In this document: one piece after another, positions 43,612 through 53,150 of the stretch
Position numbering within the stretch: the stretch's first letter is position 1
How the letters are laid out: every line of letters starts with the position of its first letter
Assembly: GCA_023436205.1 (NCBI GenBank)
Contig: JAEZKC010000014.1
Span: forward strand, 1-64,000
Reading direction: 5' to 3'
From: Fibrobacterota bacterium
GTDB lineage: Bacteria; Fibrobacterota; Chitinivibrionia; Chitinivibrionales; Chitinispirillaceae
DNA length: 64,000 nucleotides
The notes under the pieces: generated by a model
Database searches by the model: none
What the model was told of the DNA's origin: nothing
Seen by the model: the letters and a program-made list of their open reading frames with translations, nothing else
Translations under genes and position numbers: made by a program

Positions 43612-46600
43612 TCAGCGACAAACAAAAACTTTAAGCTTGAATTTTTCAGTTTTTCCCTCGGTCTTTTGGATTAGCCTGCCTAGACACAAGTAGGTTCCGC
43701 TGCCAACTATTCTTCCTTTTTGGTTGGTGCCATTCCAGGTAATTTTACTATCCCCGTTCAGACCCAGTCGACTTATAGTTTGAATCACATTTCCCAGCGG
43801 ATCATAAATAATCAACTCTATATCGTAACCAATATTTTCCTTATATTTTGCCTGGGGTTGGATATAAAAATTCATTCTGGTGAGAGTTGGATTAAATGGA
43901 TTTGGGCCCAAACTGATCCTAAAACCAGCATTGGGGATCTGGATTTGAAGCGGGACTTTGTGATTCCCAGGGTTCAACTGCATAATTCCGCTCTGATCTG
44001 ATACATTGCCATCAATACTGATCCAAACTGAATCGCCTTTTGCCGGAACAATATTCCCCGGGTAATCTTCTACTCTGAAAGTCCAGATCTTTCCATTGTT
44101 ATTTTCCGGAAAAAGTCTCAATTGGTAAGTTGAATCTGACTGGGATCGACTGAACAGAAGCGGCGTAGAGGAGAAAGTCTGGGGTACCGATTCTGAAAAT
44201 GTAATATTGAGAAGATCTGAGTCGCTTTCGTTTTCCGCATACAGTAATTGAGCGGAGATTAGCACCGGAGCTGCACTGTCAAGGAGAACTGAAGATCCGT
44301 TGCCAAGGTATTCCGGTGTGCTGTATTTTAAATAAAGGTCGCCCGAGCTAATACCGAAAGTCGAATCCACAAAGCTTTTTCTCAGATCGATTTTTAATTC
44401 AGTGCTATCTTTTCCATAGGTGATTTTTTCCGGAGGAAGTGAATTTGTCATCACTCCGTTTGACCAGGCGAACGTGCATTGGATTTCCTCCCGCTCCACA
44501 GCTCTGTTGAATTTCAAAAATCCTTCTTCCACAATGCCGTCTGCATCCCGGTCATAGTAGTAGCCTGACAAAACTTTGGGAAGACCTGGTTTCAGGATAA
44601 GGTTTATATACCTGTTTTGGGGGTGTGCCTTATTGCCATAAAAATCCTCAATGCTGCCGAGGGGATTTATTCTGATACTGTCCAACTTGTTAATTGGTCC
44701 AAATACGACCACTTTGTAGCTGTTGCCAATCTGAACAGCACTGCTGATGGAAACCAGGGCTTCATCTCCATTCGTTTTCTTGATGATAAATGCCTGGCCC
44801 CTGATGGAGTCGGCTGATAGTGGCTCGGAAAAGGTGAGTATAAGGGTGTCGGTACGATCTGCTGTATCCTTTTCCAGAAGATAGGCTTCTGTGATTAGCG
44901 GACCGATTCTTTCCTTAATTGAAAATGTTATGATTTCATCAGTAATAAAGCTAATCCCCAGTCTGTCAGTGCCATAAAAGGCTGTCATGGCTTGGGGAAA
45001 TGGTTCTGAGATTGTAATTGTAACGTGTTGTGGGTTTTGCTGGTCAAGAAGCATATCAGAAGAGTAAATAATTCTGTGCTGACCGAAACTCGGCCAGGAC
45101 AGGGAGATCGAATCGGGGAGCGAGGCCAGTTCCTTACTGTAAAAAATTTCTGCTTTGTCGACCATCCCCAGACCGTTGGTGCAGTAGTAAAAGGCTGAAT
45201 CCACATCGTTGAGAATTCGCGGCGGATCTCCGGAAACCACAAAGGCGACAAATCCCTTCTGGGTATTGTCACTCTTCAGATAATAACGGATGGTATATCC
45301 CCCGGGCAGCAGATCCCTTACTGAGGATTCATCCACTATGATTGTGCTGAAATCTTCGGAAATTGTTATTCCACCGTAACTTGTTCCAGACAGAAGCTGC
45401 TTGGGTTCTGTAAATGATGGTCCTTCAATGAAAAAATCTACTGCCGCTTTTTGAACATCAGTAGTGGAGGCGCTCCGGTCACAGGAAAGATTGCTGCGGG
45501 TGATACGTTCAAATATTTCATATTGTGTCAAGTTTTCAGTGACATTGTCTGCTTTGTGAAAAATTTTGCTTGAAGTTCGCAGATTCAGTGAGGTGACCAT
45601 GCGGAAATTGGAGCCGCAGCAGTGCCGTTCGGCAAAAAACAGTTTGAAACTGTAGGTTTCTCCGGCGGTAAGTCCCAGTGTATCGAGGTTAACCGCCCCC
45701 TCCACCGGCCCGTGAATGCCGCCTATGTCCACAACCAGCACGCTGTCAATATAGACCCATACATCGTCATCACCGCGGAAGTAAAATGTCTGCCCGGGAA
45801 CGTATTCGAATTCTGCGGCAATTTCCATTGTGAAGTGATAATTGCGCTCTCGCGTCCTGCTGTAATTGGGATTGGGGATGGTCTCTTCCTCATCCAGAAA
45901 AAGAAAGTCATCAAGAGGGAAGAAATTGCTGTTATCAATTTCAAACAGGCCCTCATCGTTTTTCTGAAGCAGCATATTATAACAGGTTTCATTGGTGTAG
46001 CCGTTCCCCAGACTTTCCGGCAGGAACCAGTTGTCAAGCAAAACCGCACAGGAGTCAATATAGGTCGGTACCGGCTTGCCATTTGGTCCAAGCCTCTCTT
46101 CAACCATGCCCTGCTGTAATTTCACACAGGGTTCATTCTGGAAATCAGGATGACTTTCGTTTATATCCCTCATGACAGCACCCAGAAAAATCACTGAGCA
46201 GTCGCCCTTTGTTCCGGGAAAGGTGGTGCTGAAGGTTGGCGGTCCTTGCGGGTAGGGGGTGGGCAGAATCCAAGCTGTGTCGCTGGTGGAAAAATGTGCG
46301 CGAAGATCAATAAAACCGCTTCCGTCTAAGCCGGAATCACCATATACGGTGCTGTCTATTGAGTTGACAAATTTAAACAAGGCGCTGTCAGTTTCACCAA
46401 AGTATTTGTAGCTGGACCAACCGCAGTAGGACGGTTCGGCATTCATTCTGAGGAGCTTCTGGTTGGGAAGCAGAATGCGTGGGGCCCCTAAATTCCAGGG
46501 ATTGAAGAAATAGATGACTTTGCATTCTGGGGCTGTAAAGATATATTCAGCGTCACTGTCAAGAGTGGGAGTGGTTATCCAGACCTCTTTGGCAGTTGGG

Positions 46601-46938
46601 TTATTTGCAAATATCTTCTGCATCGTTATCTGTTGAGAGCCACCTGTATAAAAAACCCGCTCCGCTTGAGCATCATGGATTGTGGGTATCACGCTCATGA
46701 ACTCGATTCGTTCTGTGGAAGTTAGTGGTGTTCTAGTAAAAGTGTAACTGTACCAACCGCCACCTTCCGGGATCATTTGTTTTCCGGGCCACCATCCGCT
46801 TTCATTGGAAATGATGTAAAGAGGAGTTTCCGAACGAACTGAATCTTCTACCCAGGGACTTTTAAAGTGAACAGTGATCGTTTGGGCGAAAGAAACCGAA
46901 ACGAGGAATAATAACATTGAGAATAATTTGGCCCGCAT
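43612..46938 (-). CDS. Fibro-slime domain secreted protein
   Basis: The protein has 1108 residues with a signal peptide (MRAKLFSMLLFLVSVSFA). The fibro-slime domain spans about 245-455. Its signature includes RGDDDVWVYIDS near 389, VVDIGGIHGP, NLDTLGLTAGETYSF and FAERHCCGSNFRM, resembling the PA14 fold. Residues 20-240 hold starch-binding-like Ig modules. The C-terminus, from LGPNPFNPTLTRMNF, is the FlgD/T9SS-like sorting module. Fibro-slime proteins are a hallmark of Fibrobacter surface proteins linked to adhesion to cellulose. It is co-oriented after GH44, 472 bp away. Binding role is inferred. Confidence 0.92.
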   Translation of the reverse strand: MRAKLFSMLLFLVSVSFAQTITVHFKSPWVEDSVRSETPLYIISNESGWWPGKQMIPEGGGWYSYTFTRTPLTSTERIEFMSVIPTIHDAQAERVFYTGGSQQITMQKIFANNPTAKEVWITTPTLDSDAEYIFTAPECKVIYFFNPWNLGAPRILLPNQKLLRMNAEPSYCGWSSYKYFGETDSALFKFVNSIDSTVYGDSGLDGSGFIDLRAHFSTSDTAWILPTPYPQGPPTFSTTFPGTKGDCSVIFLGAVMRDINESHPDFQNEPCVKLQQGMVEERLGPNGKPVPTYIDSCAVLLDNWFLPESLGNGYTNETCYNMLLQKNDEGLFEIDNSNFFPLDDFLFLDEEETIPNPNYSRTRERNYHFTMEIAAEFEYVPGQTFYFRGDDDVWVYIDSVLVVDIGGIHGPVEGAVNLDTLGLTAGETYSFKLFFAERHCCGSNFRMVTSLNLRTSSKIFHKADNVTENLTQYEIFERITRSNLSCDRSASTTDVQKAAVDFFIEGPSFTEPKQLLSGTSYGGITISEDFSTIIVDESSVRDLLPGGYTIRYYLKSDNTQKGFVAFVVSGDPPRILNDVDSAFYYCTNGLGMVDKAEIFYSKELASLPDSISLSWPSFGQHRIIYSSDMLLDQQNPQHVTITISEPFPQAMTAFYGTDRLGISFITDEIITFSIKERIGPLITEAYLLEKDTADRTDTLILTFSEPLSADSIRGQAFIIKKTNGDEALVSISSAVQIGNSYKVVVFGPINKLDSIRINPLGSIEDFYGNKAHPQNRYINLILKPGLPKVLSGYYYDRDADGIVEEGFLKFNRAVEREEIQCTFAWSNGVMTNSLPPEKITYGKDSTELKIDLRKSFVDSTFGISSGDLYLKYSTPEYLGNGSSVLLDSAAPVLISAQLLYAENESDSDLLNITFSESVPQTFSSTPLLFSRSQSDSTYQLRLFPENNNGKIWTFRVEDYPGNIVPAKGDSVWISIDGNVSDQSGIMQLNPGNHKVPLQIQIPNAGFRISLGPNPFNPTLTRMNFYIQPQAKYKENIGYDIELIIYDPLGNVIQTISRLGLNGDSKITWNGTNQKGRIVGSGTYLCLGRLIQKTEGKTEKFKLKVFVCR

Positions 46939-47011
46939 GATCTTTTTCCCTTGAAGCTGTTTTAAAGCCGCTTCTCTTATTCTATTATAAATAATTAAAA
47001 ATGCAAAAGGT

Positions 47012-47269
47012 TCATTCTAAACGCAGATCGTGGTGAAAATCTGTCCCCCGCTGGAGTACAGGGAAATCATTGCTGCTTATCCAATCAGGTATTTGCTTCT
47101 GTATGTGTTTCGTTTTTCTGGCAGAAAGTATCAAAAGGCAATTCTGAGAGGAAAAATCCAAATTTTTCAAGTCATTTAGTAACGCTCTGGTACAGGCCAT
47201 CCCTTTATGCTTTAACTCACACGATAAACAAATGCAGCGATGTTTTGACCTTTTGGCTTTCTTATTCAT
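47012..47269 (-). CDS. Possible small Cys-containing protein
   Basis: An 85-codon frame with CICLSC and a downstream ACTR in a lysine-rich N-terminus, which could bind metal. There is no ribosome-binding site and no family that I recognise. It could be spurious. Confidence 0.3.
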   Translation of the reverse strand: MNKKAKRSKHRCICLSCELKHKGMACTRALLNDLKNLDFSSQNCLLILSARKTKHIQKQIPDWISSNDFPVLQRGTDFHHDLRLE

Positions 47270-47347
47270 CAGCGATTTTGTTATTGTAGGTTATCCGAAA
47301 TTGTAACTGTAAAATTACTTCAATTGGAAGTAATTGACTGCAATATA

Positions 47348-47398
47348 CGGGAGAATAGTAGAAAAATCTGTTCTCCCGCGGGGCACGGATACCGTGCC
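47348..47398 (-). terminator. Tandem hairpins after GH44 gene
   Basis: Reading leftward from the GH44 stop, GGCACGG/CCGTGCC (47398-47382) has a 3-nt loop, then CGGGAGAA/TTCTCCCG (47378-47348) encloses a T-rich loop. The first is very stable but lacks an immediate T run. A transcript end or 3' stabiliser is likely. Confidence 0.5.
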
Positions 47399-47410
47399 GT
47401 TTAATACTTA

Positions 47411-49978
47411 TTACATTGTAGATTTAAAACGAAGGACCGTACTCTTGCTTCCGGCTTTTACTCTTAGCAGATAGGTGCCGGATCCGAGTGTATGCGGTAG
47501 AGGAAACCGGTGGCTGCCAATAAAGAGATTTTTATCCACAATGGGCTTTATCATTCTACCCTTCAAATCAAATATGTTTATGGTTACTTTGCTGTCCTCT
47601 TCTAAAAAGAGTTCGCAAGCATTATTGTTTATCATGCAAAACTCAAGTCGTGCAGATTTTAAAAAGGAGTTAATAACCGGAATTGAGGAGTTTCGGGCTT
47701 TTAATGAGATGTTATCGAAAAAGTAAATGCCTTGTCTATTTAAGCCCCCAAGGTCAAACGACAGCCGGGCTGAAGGGTCAGAAGCAGAATCCATGGTAAA
47801 ATCAATTTTAAATGACTGCTTTGTGGGTGTCAATTTGATATTTCTGGGTACCCCTCCATATCCACCATTATTTCCAATAAAGATATTCGCTGAATCATTA
47901 TCCGATGACCAGGCATCAAAACAGAGAGTATACTGAGTGCCTTGCACAAGAGGTAAATTTCTCTGAAAAAACTGCACATTCCATGTTTCAGGGCCACCAT
48001 TTTCAACAGAGTATTTAAGCACTCCGCTTTCCACTACAGCATTGCCTTTGGCGCTGTTGTCCTGACTCCATGTACTGAAGGTCCACCCTGTTTTACCGTT
48101 CTCAAATGTACCATTCACCACAAGTTCCTGACTTGACATGAATAGCGCTTTGATATCCAGATTTCTACTCATTTTTACTGTAATGCTCTCATTACTTGAT
48201 ATAGTATCTCCGCTCCATCCCGCAAAACTCCATCCCTGGGCCGGTATTGCAGTGAGAGTTACTTCTGTTCCTTGGGCAATCAGCTTTTTTTCATCGGATC
48301 GGTTAATGGTCCCCTGGCCGATTTCGGTGGTGGTTAATGTATAGAAAACTGGTTGTGGTAAAACTGTCTTGCTTTCTGTTGAAAGGATGAAGTGGAGCAT
48401 ACTGTGTTTTGGGAGAGTATAAGAGAACGAGTTTGCTTCTATCAACGGTACTGCGGTTTTCTCTACAAGGGAAGTGTCACCCTCTGCTAGTCCAAAAGCA
48501 ATGCCTGAGAGGTACTGTTTTGATCCCTCAATACGAATTGTTGCTGGGATATCAGAATTCTTCTTATTGATGATGATCATGTGGAGAAATTTCGGGTTTT
48601 GGGAATTTAATGCGGAGTAGATGGCGTAGTTAATGGAATCTGGGTTTACAGAGGGTACATACGTATCGCCAAAGCCGTTATAATAGCCATCAAGGTTCCT
48701 GAAAAGTTTAAACGCATCTGCAAGAAAGTTGGTGGGAGGAACATGAATGTTTGCAGCAAATACTCCTTCTCGTGCGAAGATCCCCAACACATCCGCAAGG
48801 GCTAAGGCACCAGACCAGTGGTTGGAGGCACCGTAATTGTATTCAGTGATGGCAATTTTGGTTTCCGGATACCAGGTGTCAATGGATTTATGTACTCTGG
48901 GTAGTAAATTGAGAGGTTTTCTTCCATTAAGATCCATAAGCCAACTGTCCTCTTTGTACGTACTGTCCCATAGTGACCGTGGAGCCTGCAGTCTCGCTTC
49001 TATTACTCCGGCAGTTGTATCTTGTCCGGTTATCCTCTTCCCATCACCTTTGGCTTCCGGATACCAGTGGAGCCCGAGAATATCAAGCAATCGCATGTTT
49101 GCTGCATCCGATTTTTTTTTCATCTCCCCGAGATAAGCGGAAATGGCCCAGTCATAGTTTTCTTTGTAATGATCCCAATCGATTGAACCGCTGAAATCGT
49201 GCATTTCCCAATAGCCCCAGGACTCAAGTCCAATAATTTCTGCCGTTTCATCGACTGATTTGATTGCTAGCGCTAGTTCTGCGGATTTATCAATGATTTC
49301 CTGGCCAGTAGCTTTCACCGGGTGAATGCGAATGTGGGTGGAATTCCATAGTCCCGGTTCGTTGTCCAGACAGTAGGCATTTATTCCCCCCTGAGATGCT
49401 TTACCATGTCTCTGGACAAGATTGAATACACATTCGTCAACATAAACAGATTCATCAGTCAGGTCCGGGTTCAAAGTGAAAGCTGAATTTTTTTTGAAGA
49501 TTACAGATTTCCATCTATTGGAAGGAGCTGTTTCATTTTCATTGACTGGTCCGTTTGCATCCGCAGCAACATAGCCGGCCATTGGGAGCTGTACAATACT
49601 GTATCGTCCGATGGTGAGGTTGTGAAGGAAAAATGAATGCAGAGCTCCTGCAGGGCCGGTTTCAGCCTTGAGTGGGTTGGAGGTAAGCCAGGAGTCGCTG
49701 TTATGTTGCCAGTCGCTACCAGCGCTGGAGGCATTGTTTTCCCAATTATAACCAGTCATCCTGTTTCCGCCAAGTCGGTCTGATCCTAGATTAAGTTCAT
49801 CAAGAGATGCATAGGTGCTTGGGTTTTGGGCAATGGCGTTTATTCCGTAAATATAGGGGCTGATTGTTTGGGATGGCCCTTCCGGTTGCACTTTAAATAT
49901 CACTTGCGCCGGAGATGACAAACTAGTCACTGTAAGCACTACTGTAACAAAGATCAGTCGGTTTGAGAGAGAATTCAT
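47411..49978 (-). CDS. GH44 endoglucanase with CBM4/9-like module and T9SS-like C-terminus
   Basis: The protein has 855 residues with a signal peptide ending at SSPAQ. The GH44 catalytic domain spans about 30-530, with acid/base Glu in LDNEPGLWNSTH (about 206) and nucleophile Glu in AITEYNYGA (about 378). A beta-repeat (GWSFAGWSGD) lies near 575-610. A CBM4/9-like domain follows at about 615-760, from LVVNGTFENGKTGW. The C-terminal sorting module ends LRVKAGSKSTVLRF. GH44 enzymes cut beta-1,4-glucan and xyloglucan. It would be secreted to act on plant polysaccharide. Two hairpins follow the stop. Confidence 0.93.
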   Translation of the reverse strand: MNSLSNRLIFVTVVLTVTSLSSPAQVIFKVQPEGPSQTISPYIYGINAIAQNPSTYASLDELNLGSDRLGGNRMTGYNWENNASSAGSDWQHNSDSWLTSNPLKAETGPAGALHSFFLHNLTIGRYSIVQLPMAGYVAADANGPVNENETAPSNRWKSVIFKKNSAFTLNPDLTDESVYVDECVFNLVQRHGKASQGGINAYCLDNEPGLWNSTHIRIHPVKATGQEIIDKSAELALAIKSVDETAEIIGLESWGYWEMHDFSGSIDWDHYKENYDWAISAYLGEMKKKSDAANMRLLDILGLHWYPEAKGDGKRITGQDTTAGVIEARLQAPRSLWDSTYKEDSWLMDLNGRKPLNLLPRVHKSIDTWYPETKIAITEYNYGASNHWSGALALADVLGIFAREGVFAANIHVPPTNFLADAFKLFRNLDGYYNGFGDTYVPSVNPDSINYAIYSALNSQNPKFLHMIIINKKNSDIPATIRIEGSKQYLSGIAFGLAEGDTSLVEKTAVPLIEANSFSYTLPKHSMLHFILSTESKTVLPQPVFYTLTTTEIGQGTINRSDEKKLIAQGTEVTLTAIPAQGWSFAGWSGDTISSNESITVKMSRNLDIKALFMSSQELVVNGTFENGKTGWTFSTWSQDNSAKGNAVVESGVLKYSVENGGPETWNVQFFQRNLPLVQGTQYTLCFDAWSSDNDSANIFIGNNGGYGGVPRNIKLTPTKQSFKIDFTMDSASDPSARLSFDLGGLNRQGIYFFDNISLKARNSSIPVINSFLKSARLEFCMINNNACELFLEEDSKVTINIFDLKGRMIKPIVDKNLFIGSHRFPLPHTLGSGTYLLRVKAGSKSTVLRFKSTM

Positions 49979-50373
49979 GGAGACCTTCCTTTTCAGTCAG
50001 TAATGTGTTCACATTTTGAAAGGTATTTCATGATGAATAATATAATCACTTATGAGAGGATAAGGAGACGGAAATATCGCAATATTAAATCTTTTTGTTC
50101 ACATGTATTTCATAAATATTGTATTAAGTAATCTGATTTATATTGCTTTTTTTGAAGTCGCGTTCAGATTAATTGTTGTAATTGATTGATTTTAATCACT
50201 ATTGTGTTATTTGATCAGGTGCAGGCACTTCAGTGTACTATGACCGATTCTGTTCACTTATAAATGTGATTTTTTTTGCATTAATGCTGCTTGCGTGTGA
50301 ACAAAACTCCAGATTGCATCCTGTTCACAAAATAAACGGTACAGGTTCCCCATTTAGATTGTATATTGTTGAT
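49979..50373. other. Divergent intergenic region between GH44 and TIGR02147 gene
   Basis: AT-rich, no repeat or RNA seen. It must contain promoters for both genes; I can place neither confidently. An in-frame upstream extension of the TIGR02147 frame (from GTG 50233) encodes a hydrophobic run ending LLAC, probably by chance. Confidence 0.35.
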
Positions 50374-51216
50374 ATGGAACAAGTTCGTATCTTCAGCTAC
50401 CTCGATTACAGGTCTTTTCTGAAGGATTCCTTTGAATTACTGCGAATTAAGAGTCCTTCATTCAGTTATCGAAACATCGCTGCCAAACTCGGATATAAAT
50501 CCATTGGACATATTACCTGGATTCTGCAGGGGAAAAGAAATCTTACTCTCAAGAATGCCGATAAATTCTCTTCCCTTTTGGCACTTAACAAAAAAGAGGA
50601 TGCGTATTTCAAACTTCTGGTTTGTTATACTAATGCAAAAAAACACCTGGATAAAAAGGATTACTTCGAAAAACTTGTTTCAGCCCAGAAGTCCGAGCAG
50701 CGAGTGGTATCGCGGGAGCAGATAGAGTACTGGAGTAAATGGTATTACTCGGCAATGAGAGAAGTTGTTGCGATTCATCGTATTTCAGATGATTATAAAG
50801 AGGCTTCTAAGCTTCTTGTCCCCAGGATTTCTCCAGTTGAAGCGGAAAAAGCACTTAAACTTTTAGAACAGCTTGGATTCATTGCCAAGGACAAGCAGGG
50901 GTTTTTCCGAAGGGTTGACAAGGTGATAAGTACAAATCCTGAATGGGGAAGTTTAGCTGTCAGGCAGCATCAGATGGATATGCTGGATTTGGCGAAACAG
51001 GGTTTGGAGAATATTCCCCGTGAAGAGAGGGATATCTCCTCGATCACCATGAGCTTATCACTGGAGAGATTTGAACAGGTTAGGGCGATGATGCAGGATT
51101 TTCGTCAGAAGCTCATCACTCTTGCCCGTACCGATTCTAATCCGGAGCGGGTATTCCAGGTTGGACTTCAGGTGTTCCCCCTTTCAAAACTGCCGGGAGG
51201 GGCTAATGAAGAGTAG
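50374..51216 (+). CDS. TIGR02147 family protein (Fibrobacter paralogous family, HTH-like)
   Basis: The start is set at ATG 50374 (MEQVRIFSYLDYRSFLKD), the typical family N-terminus. The product has 280 residues, the usual length. SFSYRNIAAKLGYKSIGHI is a helix-turn-helix-like segment, followed by LNKKEDAYFKLLVCY. The later half has YWSKWYYSAMREV, ISPVEAEKALKLLEQLGFI and a C-terminal helix pair. These cytoplasmic proteins were defined as a major paralogous group in Fibrobacter and may be transcriptional regulators. The next gene's ATG overlaps its end by 11 bp, a recurring two-gene layout as I recall it. Confidence 0.88.
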   Translation: MEQVRIFSYLDYRSFLKDSFELLRIKSPSFSYRNIAAKLGYKSIGHITWILQGKRNLTLKNADKFSSLLALNKKEDAYFKLLVCYTNAKKHLDKKDYFEKLVSAQKSEQRVVSREQIEYWSKWYYSAMREVVAIHRISDDYKEASKLLVPRISPVEAEKALKLLEQLGFIAKDKQGFFRRVDKVISTNPEWGSLAVRQHQMDMLDLAKQGLENIPREERDISSITMSLSLERFEQVRAMMQDFRQKLITLARTDSNPERVFQVGLQVFPLSKLPGGANEE

Positions 51217-52375
51217 TAGGAGGTTTTTTCCTGTTTTTTTAGCGGTTGTACTGTCTCTGAGGTGTTCCGTTCCGGTCGCAAATGATGGAGGAGGGGCAAC
51301 GGAAACGGTGAATTGTCGTGTTCTGTCTTCGACCGGGATTCCGGAACAGGGGGCGGTTGTCAAACTAATAGATGCCGGAAACTGGCTTGAAAAGAAAAAG
51401 AACAGTTTATCTGTGGTAATTGATAGTGCCGTTACAGATTCCAATGGTGTATTTGCATTGACAGCAGATACAGGAGTTGTTGTTAATATGCAAATAGACG
51501 GGTTCAGTGAGGCTGTTTTTATTTCCAATTTTTCGATTAAAAGTGAAGACACAACTGTTACTCTCAGGTCTAAAGCGGTCCTGAGCGGGAATCTCAGCGG
51601 ACCGGAAATCGGTGCTGTGGCGCTCTTTGGTACGGATTACATGACAACAATAAATGGCAGCTCGTTTTCCATTCAAGGCATAGCTCCGGGAAATTTTCCT
51701 CTGCTCACGCGTTTGCAGGACAGTACATGGGCTTTTAGTGATTTAGTCGTTTTGACAGATGCTGAAAGCCTGGAAAAAAACATTGAGGTTGATGCTCAAT
51801 TTGTGCTGGTTGATAATTTCGACCATTTTAGACTTCTTGATTTTAGCATCTTAGGTTTGATTACCGGAGGAAACTGGTATACCTATTGTGATTCACTCTC
51901 CAGCATTAATGCCGTTTCAACGCCAGAACCTGACAGAAGTCTTGCTGTAAACGCTATTGTAAATCCGGGTCTTGAGTATCCCTATGCGGGGGTTGGTGTC
52001 AATATGGCCAGATCAGGGATGACACTAGATTTTTCCGCTGTCGATACTATTTCTTTCCGGGCAAGAGGGAATTGCAGCATTCGATTCAGTGTAGAAACCG
52101 AAAAAATTGACCTTTTGAACTCATCTCATTTTCAGAAACTTATTGGTTTAACAGATGTATGGACTGTTTATGAAATTGCGGTTTCTGATTTGATACTGCC
52201 TTCCATTTCCGAATCTGCGGGGCTTGGGCTTACCTGGGAGCAGGTTATGTCAAATGTAAAAAGGGTTGAGTTTGATCTTCCCTATGATGAAAATCCAATG
52301 GGTGATTCCCTTGGATTTGAACTGGATGATCTGTATCTTAAGGGCGCCACATTAGAAGATCTTATTCTGAAATAA
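51206..52375 (+). CDS. Secreted protein with carboxypeptidase-regulatory-like and CBM11-like domains
   Basis: ATG 51206 is behind GGGAGGGG; 28 upstream in-frame residues are rejected because they lie inside the TIGR02147 gene. The product has 389 residues with a signal-like segment (FFPVFLAVVLSLRC). A possible lipobox is atypical, with Arg at -1. Residues about 40-130 form a carboxypeptidase-regulatory-like beta fold (IPEQGAVVKLIDAG, DSNGVFALTAD). From about 200 the fold resembles CBM11/CIA30 (VLVDNFDHFRLLDF, VDTISFRARGNCSIRF, LDDLYLKG). It is translationally linked to the TIGR02147 gene and so may be its target or partner. Confidence 0.78.
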   Translation: MKSSRRFFPVFLAVVLSLRCSVPVANDGGGATETVNCRVLSSTGIPEQGAVVKLIDAGNWLEKKKNSLSVVIDSAVTDSNGVFALTADTGVVVNMQIDGFSEAVFISNFSIKSEDTTVTLRSKAVLSGNLSGPEIGAVALFGTDYMTTINGSSFSIQGIAPGNFPLLTRLQDSTWAFSDLVVLTDAESLEKNIEVDAQFVLVDNFDHFRLLDFSILGLITGGNWYTYCDSLSSINAVSTPEPDRSLAVNAIVNPGLEYPYAGVGVNMARSGMTLDFSAVDTISFRARGNCSIRFSVETEKIDLLNSSHFQKLIGLTDVWTVYEIAVSDLILPSISESAGLGLTWEQVMSNVKRVEFDLPYDENPMGDSLGFELDDLYLKGATLEDLILK

Positions 52376-52384
52376 GCAAGATTC

Positions 52385-52879
52385 TCAGTTGATAATTTCA
52401 TCAAAACAGTCAAGCACAGTTTTCAGGTAGATCACCACAATCCCTATATTGTCTTTGTCCGGTGAAATCATACTTTCCTGCTCATCCATGATCTCATCTA
52501 TAACAAACCTCAGCACGTCGCTCTGGGGATACTTTTTCATTATGATATCCACCGTGTCCATGAATTCGGATTCCGGTTCCCCAGCCAGATATTCAAGCAT
52601 TTTCATATTTTGCTCTTCTTTTTGATCAAGAATATCGCCTTCAATTTTGGGGACATCAGGGAAATTATTCTCCACGATCTTCCAGATTGTCAGTCCCATG
52701 AAAACCAGCGTCTCCCGATCTTCCTCTGTCAACACATCGCTGCCTGTAGCCATGAGGTAGGCAAGTATATAAGGCTGTTTCTGGCTAAAATCCTCAATTA
52801 GAGCATTAAGCTGTTCCATATCCTGGTAATGTAATTCATCCCAGGTTTTTTCCACTGTTTCTCTGGATAAAAAATGCAT
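52385..52879 (-). CDS. Hypothetical cytoplasmic protein
   Basis: The product has 164 residues and is helical and acidic, with no signal or membrane segment. ETVEKTWDELHYQDM and EEDRETLVFMGLTIWKI suggest a helical bundle. No family recognised. It is convergent with the preceding gene (9 bp between stops) and divergent from the flagellar operon. Confidence 0.7.
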   Translation of the reverse strand: MHFLSRETVEKTWDELHYQDMEQLNALIEDFSQKQPYILAYLMATGSDVLTEEDRETLVFMGLTIWKIVENNFPDVPKIEGDILDQKEEQNMKMLEYLAGEPESEFMDTVDIIMKKYPQSDVLRFVIDEIMDEQESMISPDKDNIGIVVIYLKTVLDCFDEIIN

Positions 52880-52987
52880 TGGGTTTTGTCTGGCTCCGGA
52901 TAAAAATCCTCAAAAGATCTTGAATTGTAGAAAGTAGCTATAAGAAAAATAGTTCTTATGAGGGGCCGGTGCAATTCGGCTGCGAGT

Positions 52988-53004
52988 GGGGTAAAAATTA
53001 CCCC
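52988..53004. promoter_or_regulatory. Perfect inverted repeat upstream of flgF operon
   Basis: GGGGTAA-AAA-TTACCCC, a 7-bp perfect palindrome with a 3-nt centre, 147 bp before the flgF start. It could be an operator for flgF or for the divergent 52879 gene. No sigma-28 or sigma-54 promoter could be confirmed. Confidence 0.4.
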
Positions 53005-53150
53005 TCAAGGCAAACTTTGCAGTATGTGACTTTCCTGTGCAGATGGGGAAATAGTTCTAAAATGCTGAAAATCAAACAGTTACTGAGAGTTCAGGTTTAG
53101 GCATGCTTTTCGCTATGATCTGCTCGGTGAAAAATGAACAGGAGAAACTC

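Larger units (their letters stand above)
46939..47410. other. Intergenic region between GH44 and fibro-slime genes
   Basis: This holds tandem hairpins near its right end and a doubtful 85-codon frame. The fibro-slime promoter should lie within about 100 bp of 46938; the stretch at 46979-47003 is AT-rich (TATTATAAATAATTAAAAAT) and could contain its -10. Confidence 0.35.

Noticed and set aside
52999..53030. Sigma-54-like promoter (GGCAAACTTTGC) before flgF
   Set aside because: Spacing between GG and GC is 8 rather than 10, so it does not fit the -24/-12 rule.
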